Shown: positions 16,303 to 25,614 of the stretch, in pieces | Position numbering within the stretch: position 1 is the stretch's first letter | How the letters are laid out: every line of letters begins with the position of its first letter | Assembly (NCBI GenBank): GCA_903845195.1 | Contig: CAIMWO010000061.1 | Span: forward strand, 18,796 to 82,795 | Origin: an uncultured Phycisphaerales bacterium | GTDB taxonomy: Bacteria > Planctomycetota > Phycisphaerae > WQYP01 | Length of the DNA: 64,000 nt | Direction of reading: 5' to 3' | The notes under the pieces: model-generated | Told to the model about the DNA's origin: nothing | Database searches by the model: none | The model's input: the letters and a program-made list of their open reading frames with translations, nothing else | Program-made: the position numbers and the translations under genes

Positions 16303-18680
16303 GCCGCACCCACCGCGGATTTCTCCGCTGTCATCACGCCCGCCTGCTCCAGCGCCCGCTGCCTCTCCCGGCGAACACTCAAAATCCACCCGATCAGCGC
16401 CTCCGCCGCATACGCCACCACCAGCAGCATCACAAAAATCTTCCAGAACTCCCCGCCCCGCGGCGTCAGGTCCGTCGGATCGTCCACCTTCACCACCCGC
16501 GTCGCCGCCCCAAACAACATCCCCGGCTGATCCGCCGCCAGCGGCGTCAAATCGCTCTCCCGCGGGTCCGCATGCACCGTCACATAACGGGCATACGTGA
16601 TGACCTCGTTCCCATCCCCCTGCCGCGGCTTGTGCAACAAATATTCTCCCGCCGCCAGCGCCGGCACCAGCACGTGATGATCCGCACTGATCGGCAACCG
16701 CAGCGTCTTAACCGCCGGCCGCGCACTGGCATCCGTCTCCGACGCCGTCTCCGCCGGCGTAAGCTCCAGCGCACTGGCAAACGCAAACGTCGGCTCCGAC
16801 ACATCCAGCACCGCCGGCGTCAGCGCCGTCAGCACATCCGGTGGCCGAACCGTCAGACGCCCCGTCAAATAATCCATCATCCGCCACACCAGCGCCGGAA
16901 ACACCCGCGTCCGCGCAATGTTCCCCCGATCCAGCTCCAGCCCGAACGTCAGCATCACGATCCGCCCCCGATCCCGCGGCATCTCCACCGCCAGCGGCTG
17001 CCCCGCCGTCGTCGCAAACATCACGCTCGCCGTCGGCGCCATGTTCGATATATCACGCAGCTTCGTCACCTGGATCACCGACAGATCGCCCGCCAGCGGA
17101 TCCTTGAACGGCGCCAGCACCGGATGAGCCGTCGCATCTGCCCGCACCCCCAGCGGCACATCCAACTGCCGATCGTTCCCCAGCAGCGCCGGCGAAAGCG
17201 CCCCATGCTTCCCCCCCGCCACCGCAATGCTTCGATTGAAATTCGGCGCACTCGTCCCGCCCGATGCGATCTCCAGCAGCGCCCGCCCCTCACGCACAAA
17301 ACTGTCCAAGTCATCCAGCGCCGCATCCGGCAAACTGCTCACATCATAAAGAATCACCGCATCAAACTTGCTCAGCGTCTGCCCCGCGATCGCCTCCGGC
17401 GCGATGATCGTCGAATCGATCCCCGTCCCAAACCCCAATCCCAACTCGCGCCCGGGATTCAGCACGTACCGCAAAATCGTCGCCCCGTTGATCGTCCCTT
17501 CCGTCTCCGCCTCCGCCGCTGCACGTCCCCACACCGCCGTTCCTCCCATCGTCCCCGCCAGCAGCGGATTGGCTGCACTCGCCGTATTCTGCGAACTCCC
17601 ATCAATAATCAGCACACGCCGCACATCCGAAACATTCAGCGGCACCGCCAGCGCATCGTCGATCGGCAGCTTGTCCGGATCAATGCTCACCTGCGCAAAC
17701 GTCCGCACGCTCCGGCTCACCCGGCTCGTCAGATCCACCACCGCCTCCGCCCCCGGACCAATCACCACATCCTTCCCCGCCGGCTCGCGCCGATTTCCCA
17801 CCGATAACCGCACCTTCGCCGTTGCTTCCTTGTCCGACGAATTAAATATCCGGCTGATCACATGCGCATCATCCCCCACTTTCACCTCGCCCCCGCGCAC
17901 CATCGCATCCACCACCGCCATGTTGTCCGCCGCCCCGCGCGACACATCGATCAGAATAATCTCCAGTGCCGCTCCCATCTCCCGCCGCGCCGCCGCAATC
18001 CGCTTCAAATCCTGCTCCGCCCGCGTTTCAAACGCCCCTTGCCGCATATCCGTCAGCACGATGATCTGCGACCGCACCTCCCGCCGCCCCCGCACCGCAT
18101 CACACGCCAGCGCCATCGCCCGCACCAGCCCCGCCCCCGTCCCATCCGTTGCCGCAGCCGCATCCAGCGCCTCCACCGGCGAAACCCCCGCCATCTCCCC
18201 CTCCATCCCCGACGACAGCCGCGTCAATCCGCGACCTTCCACCCGCGCCTCCGCCCCCGCCGTCACCAGCGCACACTGGCTCGGCGGCGTCGCCGCCGAA
18301 AACAGCTCGTGCGCCCGCTTTTTCGCCACATCAAACAGCGTCGTCTTTCCCCCATCTTTCCCATCGCCCGCCAGCATCCGCATGCTCGCCGAACAATCCA
18401 GCACCACCACCACGTTCCGCGGCGCCGGCTCATTCGTCAGCCATCCGCCAAACAGCCGCGACATCGCCAGCACCAGCAGCAACAACACCGCCAGCCGCAG
18501 CAGCAACTGCCCCACATCCACCAGCTTCGGCGCAAAAACATTCGTCCGCTCCTCCCGCATGAGCAACCGGATCGACGGGAAATCCTGCACCGGAAACCGA
18601 TGCCGCGCAATCAAATGGATAATCGTCGGCACCCCCAGGCCGAGCAACCCCGCAAGCATCGCTGGAAACAAAAACATCAT
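16299..18680 (-). CDS. BatA-type membrane vWA protein
   Basis: 793 residues. The N-terminus (FLFPAMLAGLLGLGVPTIIH) and a second membrane segment (LLLRLAVLLLLVLAMSRLF) match the BatA N-terminal (aerotolerance regulator) domain. A vWA domain follows with an intact MIDAS motif (LDCSASM) and VLTDMRQG. A long extracytoplasmic part and a C-terminal membrane helix (FVMLLVVAYAAEALIGWIL) complete it. The ATG at 18680 was preferred to a TTG at 18684-18686. The stop overlaps the next start as ATGA. In the Bat/MoxR systems such proteins are thought to act as substrates or partners of MoxR. Confidence 0.82.
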   Translation of the reverse strand: MMFLFPAMLAGLLGLGVPTIIHLIARHRFPVQDFPSIRLLMREERTNVFAPKLVDVGQLLLRLAVLLLLVLAMSRLFGGWLTNEPAPRNVVVVLDCSASMRMLAGDGKDGGKTTLFDVAKKRAHELFSAATPPSQCALVTAGAEARVEGRGLTRLSSGMEGEMAGVSPVEALDAAAATDGTGAGLVRAMALACDAVRGRREVRSQIIVLTDMRQGAFETRAEQDLKRIAAARREMGAALEIILIDVSRGAADNMAVVDAMVRGGEVKVGDDAHVISRIFNSSDKEATAKVRLSVGNRREPAGKDVVIGPGAEAVVDLTSRVSRSVRTFAQVSIDPDKLPIDDALAVPLNVSDVRRVLIIDGSSQNTASAANPLLAGTMGGTAVWGRAAAEAETEGTINGATILRYVLNPGRELGLGFGTGIDSTIIAPEAIAGQTLSKFDAVILYDVSSLPDAALDDLDSFVREGRALLEIASGGTSAPNFNRSIAVAGGKHGALSPALLGNDRQLDVPLGVRADATAHPVLAPFKDPLAGDLSVIQVTKLRDISNMAPTASVMFATTAGQPLAVEMPRDRGRIVMLTFGLELDRGNIARTRVFPALVWRMMDYLTGRLTVRPPDVLTALTPAVLDVSEPTFAFASALELTPAETASETDASARPAVKTLRLPISADHHVLVPALAAGEYLLHKPRQGDGNEVITYARYVTVHADPRESDLTPLAADQPGMLFGAATRVVKVDDPTDLTPRGGEFWKIFVMLLVVAYAAEALIGWILSVRRERQRALEQAGVMTAEKSAVGAA

Positions 18681-18770
18681 TACCAAAAATCCAATCTATC
18701 ACCCTGTCCGTGTCTGTGTCTGTTGATTGCCTATCCCGTCGCCATCCTCATGTGCCCAATCTCTTTTTGA

Positions 18771-18826
18771 TTTGTGCTCATTGGTGTTCATTTGTGGCTA
18801 ATTTACGTCGTCTTCGTGGTTCAATC
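18771..18826 (-). repeat. Family A intergenic repeat, copy 2
   Basis: The segment GTTCATTTGTGGCTAATTTA is shared with copy 1, and a CTTCGTGGTTCA-type extension follows. It begins within a few bases of the DUF58 stop codon at 18828 and fills most of the 147-base gap to the next gene, so a promoter for the downstream vWA gene is not excluded. Confidence 0.75.
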
Positions 18827-18827
18827 C

Positions 18828-19739
18828 TCATCGCGCCCTCTGCCGCCGATACAGCAGGTAATCGCGCAACACCAACTCAATCGGATCCGCCGTATCAATA
18901 AACCGGTAATCAGCGCCCACCGACGTGCATCCGGCCTTCACCGTCTCGCGAAAACTCCCGAGACGCTGCAGATAATTCTTCTTCAGCCGAATCGGATCGC
19001 TCATCACTTCCCGCCGCGACTCCAGATCGCGAAAACTCGTCAGCGCCTTGAACGGAAACACCACCTCATCGTGATCCATGATGTGAAACAGAATCAGCTC
19101 ATGACCATGCGCCACCAAATGCCGTATCCCATCCGCCGTCGCCCCGGTGTCTCCATGACAATCCGAAATCAGCAGCACCACGCCACGCCGCGTCAGCCGC
19201 TGCGAAATCAGCCGCAGCACCTGCGAAAGATCCGTATTCTCCCGCGCCGCCAGCGCGCCTAGCTTCGCCAGTATCGTAAACAGATGCCGTTGCCCCTGCC
19301 GCGGCGGAACAAAATCGCGAATCGTCTGGTCGAACGTCACCAGCCCCGGCGAATCCTGCTGCTGCTTCACCAAATAACTCAACCCCGCCGCCAGGTAACT
19401 CGCATATTCCAGCTTCGTCAGCCTCCCCCGATCCTCCGGCTGATACCCCATCGAACCGCTCACGTCGAGCAGGCACACGACGTTCATGTTCGATTCCATC
19501 TCGAAACGTTTCACAAAATAGCGTTCCGTCCGCGCCAGCATCTTCCAGTCGATCGTCCGCGGCTCATCGCCCGGGCTGTACTCCCGGTGGTCCACAAACT
19601 CCACGCTGTATCCGTAAAACGGACACCGATGCCGCGAGGCGTACATCCCCTCGACCAGCAATCGCGCAGTCAATTCTAAATTGGCGATGGATCGCAGAAT
19701 CTTCGGATCCAGAAACCGCATCGCCGGCATCATTGGCAT
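18828..19739 (-). CDS. DUF58 domain protein
   Basis: 303 residues with no membrane segment. It shows the DUF58 signature YSPGDEPRTIDWKMLARTE near 54-72 and a vWA-like core with LLDVSGSMGY, SYLVKQQQDSPGLVTFD and VVLLISDCHGD. GGGGA lies 6 nt before the ATG, and the MoxR stop is only 12 nt upstream. DUF58 proteins are the usual cytoplasmic partner encoded next to MoxR ATPases. Confidence 0.92.
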   Translation of the reverse strand: MPMMPAMRFLDPKILRSIANLELTARLLVEGMYASRHRCPFYGYSVEFVDHREYSPGDEPRTIDWKMLARTERYFVKRFEMESNMNVVCLLDVSGSMGYQPEDRGRLTKLEYASYLAAGLSYLVKQQQDSPGLVTFDQTIRDFVPPRQGQRHLFTILAKLGALAARENTDLSQVLRLISQRLTRRGVVLLISDCHGDTGATADGIRHLVAHGHELILFHIMDHDEVVFPFKALTSFRDLESRREVMSDPIRLKKNYLQRLGSFRETVKAGCTSVGADYRFIDTADPIELVLRDYLLYRRQRAR

Positions 19740-19751
19740 GACGGTCCCCGG

Positions 19752-20771
19752 TTAAGCCACCTTGGTCAGCGCCGGCTCGACAACATGCGCCAGCAGCCGA
19801 TCGATAATGACGTCAACATCGATCCCTTCGGCCTGCGCCGTGAAATTCGTGAAAATGCGATGCCGCAGAACGTTGTGCGCCACCGCCCGCACATCCTCCA
19901 CCGTCGCCTGCAGATTCCCACGCAACATCGCGCGGCTCTTGGCGCCCAGCGCCAAATACTGCCCCGCTCGCGGACCAGCCCCCCACGCCAGGTACTTCCG
20001 CGAAAACTCCGGGCTCCCCTCGTTCGTCGGATGCGTCGCCGTCACCAGCTTCACGATGTAATCCAGCACATGATCGCTGATCGGCACCATCCGCACGGTC
20101 TTGCGCAGTTGCATCACGTCCGCCCCCGAAAGCACCGGCGACGGCTGCTGCATCACCCCCGCCGTCGTGCTCTTGATGATCTGCTTCAACTCGTGATCCG
20201 CTGGATAATCCACCCACAAATTAAACATGAAGCGATCCAACTGCGCCTCCGGCAGCGGGTACGTCCCTTCCTGCTCGATCGGATTCTGCGTCGCCATCAC
20301 CATGAACGGCTCTTCCAATACGTACGTCTTCTTCCCCACCGTCACGTGCTTTTCCTGCATCGCCTCCAACAGCGCCGCCTGCGTCTTCGGCGGCGTACGG
20401 TTGATTTCATCCGCCAGCAGCAGATTCGTAAACACCGGCCCCTGCACGAACGTAAACCCCTTCCGCCCCGTCGCGTGATCCTCCTCCAATATCTCCGTCC
20501 CAGTAATATCCGAAGGCATCATGTCCGGCGTGAACTGGATCCGTTTGAAACTCATCGACAGCGTCTTGGCCAGCGAACTCACCAGCAAAGTTTTGGCCAG
20601 CCCCGGCACCCCAATCAGCAACACGTGCCCCCCCGCACACATCGCGATCAACACATTCTCGATCAACGTATCCTGCCCCACGATTACCTTGTGCAGCTCC
20701 GCGGTAACCCGGTCCCGCGCCGCCCGCGCCTGACGAAACAGCTCGATATCCCCACCTGAGGCGTCACTCAT
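19752..20771 (-). CDS. MoxR-family AAA+ ATPase
   Basis: 339 residues. The ATG at 20771 has AAAGGA 6 nt upstream; an in-frame ATG at 20819 lacks this. Walker A is GVPGLAKT, Walker B is LLADEINR followed by PPKTQAALLEAMQE, and the sensor region contains MVMATQNPIEQEGTYPLPEAQLDRF. This is the usual length and layout of MoxR proteins. It opens a run of eight same-strand genes and is expected to act as a chaperone-like ATPase for the vWA proteins that follow. Confidence 0.95.
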   Translation of the reverse strand: MSDASGGDIELFRQARAARDRVTAELHKVIVGQDTLIENVLIAMCAGGHVLLIGVPGLAKTLLVSSLAKTLSMSFKRIQFTPDMMPSDITGTEILEEDHATGRKGFTFVQGPVFTNLLLADEINRTPPKTQAALLEAMQEKHVTVGKKTYVLEEPFMVMATQNPIEQEGTYPLPEAQLDRFMFNLWVDYPADHELKQIIKSTTAGVMQQPSPVLSGADVMQLRKTVRMVPISDHVLDYIVKLVTATHPTNEGSPEFSRKYLAWGAGPRAGQYLALGAKSRAMLRGNLQATVEDVRAVAHNVLRHRIFTNFTAQAEGIDVDVIIDRLLAHVVEPALTKVA

Positions 20772-20890
20772 GGCAATCCTTTCAACCATTTTCGAAATGC
20801 GTAGAGGTCTAACGGACACCCACCGCTTCGTATTGCCCCCTTTTACCCAGAATTCCCCGCCCGCCCCTAAGTCCCAAACCCTAAGCCACG

Positions 20891-20955
20891 AAAATTGAAA
20901 ATTGAAAATTAATTTCCGCCATTCGTGTTCATTCGCGTCTTGTGGCTAATTTACG
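20891..20955 (-). repeat. Low-complexity AAAATTG repeats plus family A copy 3
   Basis: 20891-20910 consists of AAAATTG units, like those at 23231-23274. 20921-20955 is the third family A copy, ending in GTGGCTAATTTACG. Together they fill the gap just downstream of the histidine kinase stop at 20970. The remaining bases up to 20771 show nothing recognisable. Confidence 0.7.
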
Positions 20956-20969
20956 TCCATCCTCGCTCC

Positions 20970-23039
20970 TCACCCCACTATCCCCAATATCACTTCCTCC
21001 AACTTTTCCATATTCACCGGCTTCGTCAGATGCGTCATGAATCCCGCCTCGTGCGCCTGCCGAACATCCTCATCCGTCCCATACCCGCTCAATGCAATCG
21101 CCTTGATCGGTCGCCGCGCCGAAAGCTGCCGCATCAACGCCAGGCCATTGCCGTCCGGCAAACCGATATCGCAAATCAGCAGATCAAATCGCTCGATCTC
21201 CGCCACCTGCAATCCATCCGCCACCGTCCCCGCCGTCCGCACCGAATAGCCGAACGACCGCAGCAGCCGCACCATCACCGCCACCGTATCCTGATTGTCT
21301 TCTACCAGCAGAATCCGTCCCGTTCGCTTGGTGACTGGAGCATTCCGTTTCGTGGTCGTCTCCTGGCTGTTCGACTGCGCCATCGACGCAATCGGCAACC
21401 GCAGAACAAACGTGGCCCCCTCGCCCTTGCCCTTGCTGTGCGCGGTCAGCGTCCCACCGTGCAGATCCACCAGCCCATTGGCAATCGCCAGCCCGATGCC
21501 CACCCCGCCGTATTCCCGCGTCGTCTCCTGCCCCCCCTGCTCGAACGCCCTGAACACCCGCGGCAGCATCTTCGACGAAATGCCGATCCCCGTATCCTGG
21601 ATCGTACAGGTCAGAAATCCGTCGTTCGTGTTCTCCGTGCGCACCGTAATGCTCCCGCCCTTGGGCGTGAACTTCGCCGCGTTCTTGATCAGGTTCCACA
21701 AAATCTGCTGCAGTCGCGTGCTGTCGCTCCACACTTGCGGACGTGCCGCCTGCGCTTCCATCACCACCTTGATCTCTTTCGCACGGATATCCGCGTCGCA
21801 CATCTCGACAACCTGCCGCAACGTCTCATGAATGTCCGTCGCGGTAAAACTCAACTCCAGTTTCCCGCGGCTGATCCTCGTCAAGTCCAGCAGGTCGTCG
21901 ATCAACCGCGCCTCCAGCGCCACGTTCCGCCGAATCATCTCCACCAGTTCCCGGTTCCCACCCACAATCCCCGGATCTTTCTCCAGCAACTGCGCCGCGG
22001 TCATCACCGGCGTCAGCGGCGTACGCAACTCGTGCGACAGCGCCGCGAAAAACCGATCCTTCGACCGGTTCGCCGCCTGCGCATCCGCATGCGCCACTTG
22101 TTCGCGATGCAACAACTCCATCCGCTCCTTCTCCGCGTGCTTCGCGGCACTGATATCCACGTTCACCCCCACCATCCGCAGCGGCTTTCCCTTTTCGTCA
22201 AAAAACACCTTCGCCCGCGCCTGCACCCAGTGCAAACTCCCATCCGGCCAGATCACCCGGAAATCGCGCACGTACCGCCCCATCATCGCCGCTTCATACA
22301 ACTCCGTCTCCACCACCGGTATATCTTCCGCATGCACCCGATGCGCCCACTCCTCCGCCGCTTTTCCGATTCCGCCTTCCGGATGCCCGTACAACGCCTC
22401 CGTCTCTGCCGACCATTGAAACCGCTTGCTGCGATAGTCGAATTCAAACGTCCCGATCCGCCCCGCTTCCTGCGCCAGTTCCAAGCGCTGCTGATGCGCC
22501 TGCAACTCCTCTTCGACCCGCTTCCGCTCCGAGATGTCCATCGTCACCCCCACCATCCGCAGCGGCTGTCCCTGTTCATCCCGAATCACGTTGCCCACTC
22601 CCGCCATCCAGTGAACCGAGCCGTCAGGCCAGCGGATTCGAAACTCCGAACGGTACTGTGCGTTCTCCTCCAGCGCCCGACGTTCCGCTTCCGCCAGCTT
22701 CGGCACATCTTCCGGCTCGACCATTTTCAGAAACGCCGCGTGTGCATCGGCAAAACTGCCCGGTGCCAACCCGAACAGCCGCTCCTCCTGCTCCGACCAG
22801 AAATCCTCCCCCGTCTTCAGATTCCGCTCCCACGTCCCCATCTGCGCCGCCTCCATCGCCACCGTCAACCGCGCCTCGCTCGCCCGCAGCGCCACCTCGG
22901 CCCGAATCCGCCGAATCAGTTCCTGCTTGAGCCGCCCCGCAATCGCCGGCAGCTCCGCCGGATCCTGCACCTCCGTTTCCAGCGAATGAAACAACCCCTC
23001 CAGATCCGCTTCCCGCAAATGAGTCAACTGCTGCCCCAT
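20970..23039 (-). CDS. Soluble PAS-PAS hybrid histidine kinase
   Basis: 689 residues. I chose the ATG at 23039 because GGGGAG lies 7 nt upstream; a TTG at 23057 is the alternative. There are no membrane segments, so it is cytoplasmic. Two PAS/PAC modules cover about 55-175 and 185-305, each ending in the PAC signature (RMVGVTMDISERK, RMVGVNVDIS). HisKA has SHELRTPL with the phospho-acceptor His336. The HATPase domain shows NLIKNAAKF, DTGIGI and GVGIGLAIANGL. A C-terminal receiver domain has DICDIGLPDGNG-type Asp624 and LTKP. No DNA-binding partner is encoded nearby, so output is probably via another protein or by phosphorelay. The ligand is unknown. Confidence 0.93.
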   Translation of the reverse strand: MGQQLTHLREADLEGLFHSLETEVQDPAELPAIAGRLKQELIRRIRAEVALRASEARLTVAMEAAQMGTWERNLKTGEDFWSEQEERLFGLAPGSFADAHAAFLKMVEPEDVPKLAEAERRALEENAQYRSEFRIRWPDGSVHWMAGVGNVIRDEQGQPLRMVGVTMDISERKRVEEELQAHQQRLELAQEAGRIGTFEFDYRSKRFQWSAETEALYGHPEGGIGKAAEEWAHRVHAEDIPVVETELYEAAMMGRYVRDFRVIWPDGSLHWVQARAKVFFDEKGKPLRMVGVNVDISAAKHAEKERMELLHREQVAHADAQAANRSKDRFFAALSHELRTPLTPVMTAAQLLEKDPGIVGGNRELVEMIRRNVALEARLIDDLLDLTRISRGKLELSFTATDIHETLRQVVEMCDADIRAKEIKVVMEAQAARPQVWSDSTRLQQILWNLIKNAAKFTPKGGSITVRTENTNDGFLTCTIQDTGIGISSKMLPRVFRAFEQGGQETTREYGGVGIGLAIANGLVDLHGGTLTAHSKGKGEGATFVLRLPIASMAQSNSQETTTKRNAPVTKRTGRILLVEDNQDTVAVMVRLLRSFGYSVRTAGTVADGLQVAEIERFDLLICDIGLPDGNGLALMRQLSARRPIKAIALSGYGTDEDVRQAHEAGFMTHLTKPVNMEKLEEVILGIVG

Positions 23040-23096
23040 AGGAAAACTCCCCAGCAAGGGCTCTTAGGCCGATAAATTGAAAAAGGAGAAAAATCT

Positions 23097-23110
23097 GTGA
23101 CAGCCGTCAC
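23097..23110. promoter_or_regulatory. Short inverted repeat upstream of the hybrid kinase
   Basis: GTGAC-AGCC-GTCAC lies about 58 bases before the kinase start. It could be an operator or chance; no matching promoter elements were recognised beside it. Confidence 0.25.
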
Positions 23111-23230
23111 GGACCGGACCGCCTACGATCCCTCCGCACGCCGCCACCCGGTGCCTGGCTCCAATTGATAATAGCACCCCATTCCCCGCCAAACGCAACA
23201 TTCCCCCATCCCCAAAAAGCATCCAACCCT

Positions 23231-23360
23231 CGAATCTTGAAACTCGAAAATTGAAAACTGATAATTGAAAATTTGCGTTTCCACTTTCGCGTTTCGTGCA
23301 CTTCGTGCCTTCGCGTTACCGTTGTCATCCCCACTGACCACTACCCACTGACAGTTGACC
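23231..23360 (-). repeat. Cluster of three simple-repeat families
   Basis: 23231-23274 holds CTTGAAACTCGAAAATTG-type units. 23287-23320 has CGTTTCGTGCACTTCGTGCC. 23331-23360 holds ACTGACCACTACCCACTGAC, which recurs at 30843-30878. The last part ends exactly at the stop codon of the M50 gene (23361-23363), so the cluster forms its 3' flank. Confidence 0.7.
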
Positions 23361-25550
23361 TTAAAGATGCCAATCCGGCGTCGTCGAATCCAGCACCGCC
23401 CGCCAAATCCGCCCCGCCACCGTCGTGCTCCGTACCACAATCTCACCCCGCCCCGTCATCCCATCCGCCCAGAACGCATCTCCCTGCGCCAACCCCGTCG
23501 GCAAATCGATAATCACCGTGCTGCGCCGGCTCGTCGAACGAATATGCCCCTCCTCGTCCGCCTTCACATCCACCTCCCCCTTGATCGTGCTCGCCAGCGC
23601 CGGATGAATCAACTGATCGCTCACCGTCGAACTCACGCGATCCACCTTCGAAACAATCTCCGCGCCCGGACTCGACCACAGCCGTATCCGCACGCTCATC
23701 CCCGGCTGCACCATCGCCGCCTGCTGCTGCGGCAAACTGATCCGCGCCTGCAACCGGTCCGTCCGAATCACCCGGCAAAGCTGTTCCCCCGGCCGAATGA
23801 AATTTCCCACCACCCGCTTCAGCGGCGTCTCCGCCATCACCACGCCATCCATCGGCGCCCGCAATACCAATTCCGTCATCCGCTGCCGCAGCAACTCAAT
23901 CTGCTTGTTGTACGCCTCAATCGCCATGTTCGCCGCCGCCATTACCGCCGGCTTGTTCTCCATCGCCGCATTGGTGGCATGTTGCACTTCCTCATCCCGC
24001 AGCGCCGTCGCCTTGTCCAGCAGATTCTGCGTCGCCGGATCGCTCAGCCGCGCGATGACATCCCCCGACCTCACCGCCTCCCCCACATCCTTGTCCACCG
24101 CATCCAGGTACCCCGGCGTCTGCACGAAGATCGGCTCATCCCGCTGGCTCAGCACCACCAGCGGCTCGCGTATCGAGTGCTTCAGCGGAATCATCGCGAT
24201 GCCCGCCAGCAGCCCAAATCCCGCCATGCCCGCCGCCCCCACCCACGCAATTCGCCGCGAAACATCCCACCGCTGCTTCCACAAGAACTTCATCGCCTTG
24301 ACCGTCGGCCACAGCACCGTCAGCGCCACATACGCCACCGCCAGCATTACGCCGATCGGCCCCATCCCGTACTTGTCGAAAAAGTAGTACAGCAACCCCA
24401 CGATCCCAAAGAGAATCACCCAACGATACACCCCGGCCCCCACCGCGTACGCCACCATCCACCACAACCGCTTGCGATCCGGCGGCATCGTCGGCTTCAG
24501 CCCCAGCACGTGCTTCTGCACGTAATACCCCATGAACTGCCTGCCCTTGGTCATCAGGTTCGGCACTTCCAGCAGGTCCGCCAGGAAGTAATATCCGTCG
24601 TACTTCATCAGCGGATTGGCATTGAAAATGACCGTGGCCACCGAGCACGAAATCATCACGTTCATCGCGATCTGGCTCACCATCGTGTCATCCTGCGCGT
24701 ACAGCCAGACAAACGTCGCCAGTGCCGCAATCACCAGTTCCACGACAATCCCGCCCGCGTTGATCCACAACCGTGCCGCCCGCGACGGAATCATCCACGC
24801 ATCGCTGGTATCGCAGTAAAAGCTGGGCGTGAAAATGAACAGCATGATGCCCATGCTGGAGACTTCCCCGCCGAAATGCTTCGTCGTCAGCCCGTGCCCG
24901 AACTCGTGGAACACTTTCGTCCCGATGAATACGCAGTAGAGGATCATCAAGTTCTGCCAGCTCAACAGGCTGTAAGGCAGATGCGACAGGCGGTCCATGT
25001 TCAGCAGCAATTGCCACAATGCCAGCAGCACCACGCCGATCGCCGCCCAAGCCATCCCCCAGGAAAAGATGATCTTGCCCAGCGATTCTTCCATCAGCGT
25101 CAGCAGTTTGTCCGGATGGAACAGCGGAATCTTGAAGAACAGAAAGTTCTGCGCCATATCCGTAAAGCGGCGATTCCGCGCCATCGTCCGCCGCTTGGCC
25201 AGCCATTCCGCGTGGGCCACGCCCTCGCCCACCAGCATGTGCGATTCGTGCAGCATGCCCACGAATCGCAGCACTTCCTGCACCGTCAGTGACGTATCCG
25301 GAAACTGCTGATGCAGCAGGCCCAGCAGATCGCGCGCCGTCCGGCTGCCGTCCATCTGTGTGACCAGAAAATGTTCGATCGGTTGCAGCCGGTAGTACCG
25401 CAGCGTCACCGGGTCCTTGATCACAAAGCACAATTGCCCGTAGAAAAGCTGCGGACTGATCAGCAGATCCGCCCGGATAGGCGCGATCGCCCGATCCGCC
25501 GGCTCCGATCCCACCGCCACCCGAAAATCTTTTTTCTCTTCCGCAGCCAT
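23361..25550 (-). CDS. M50 site-2-protease-like membrane protein fused to HlyD-type adaptor domain
   Basis: 729 residues. AGGA lies 5 nt before the ATG. Residues 30-110 resemble the PqqD-like/winged region seen before such proteases. Several membrane helices follow, with the zinc motif HEFGH at 215-219 and the distal ligand region NPLMKYDGYY at 312-321, so the protease site looks intact. More helices lie near 360-450. From about 455 onward it is a HlyD-like membrane-fusion region with a long helical hairpin (ALRDEEVQHATNAAMENKP) and beta-barrel/lipoyl-like flanks. The upstream gene encodes a GAF-HlyD partner. Together they look like a membrane adaptor that cleaves or exports a peptide, though no ABC exporter is adjacent. 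The substrate is unknown. Confidence 0.82.
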   Translation of the reverse strand: MAAEEKKDFRVAVGSEPADRAIAPIRADLLISPQLFYGQLCFVIKDPVTLRYYRLQPIEHFLVTQMDGSRTARDLLGLLHQQFPDTSLTVQEVLRFVGMLHESHMLVGEGVAHAEWLAKRRTMARNRRFTDMAQNFLFFKIPLFHPDKLLTLMEESLGKIIFSWGMAWAAIGVVLLALWQLLLNMDRLSHLPYSLLSWQNLMILYCVFIGTKVFHEFGHGLTTKHFGGEVSSMGIMLFIFTPSFYCDTSDAWMIPSRAARLWINAGGIVVELVIAALATFVWLYAQDDTMVSQIAMNVMISCSVATVIFNANPLMKYDGYYFLADLLEVPNLMTKGRQFMGYYVQKHVLGLKPTMPPDRKRLWWMVAYAVGAGVYRWVILFGIVGLLYYFFDKYGMGPIGVMLAVAYVALTVLWPTVKAMKFLWKQRWDVSRRIAWVGAAGMAGFGLLAGIAMIPLKHSIREPLVVLSQRDEPIFVQTPGYLDAVDKDVGEAVRSGDVIARLSDPATQNLLDKATALRDEEVQHATNAAMENKPAVMAAANMAIEAYNKQIELLRQRMTELVLRAPMDGVVMAETPLKRVVGNFIRPGEQLCRVIRTDRLQARISLPQQQAAMVQPGMSVRIRLWSSPGAEIVSKVDRVSSTVSDQLIHPALASTIKGEVDVKADEEGHIRSTSRRSTVIIDLPTGLAQGDAFWADGMTGRGEIVVRSTTVAGRIWRAVLDSTTPDWHL

Positions 25551-25571
25551 TCACGTCCTAACGTTTGTTGC

Positions 25572-25614
25572 CCCGTCTACTGTCTACCGTCTACTGTCTA
25601 CTACCTTCCGTCCC
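25572..25614 (-). repeat. Family B repeat (GTCTACT units), copy 1
   Basis: Repeated CTACTGTCTACCGTCTACTG ends with TTCCGTCCCTC. A second copy with the same tail is at 63351-63392. It abuts the stop of the GAF-HlyD gene at 25615 and lies inside the two-gene operon. Confidence 0.75.

Noticed and set aside
20925..23075. 716-codon + frame opposite the hybrid kinase
   Set aside because: The - strand frame has complete PAS, HisKA, HATPase and receiver motifs; the + frame is composition only.
23355..25292. 645-codon + frame opposite the M50 gene
   Set aside because: His/Arg-rich, no motif, fully antisense to a clear M50-HlyD gene.
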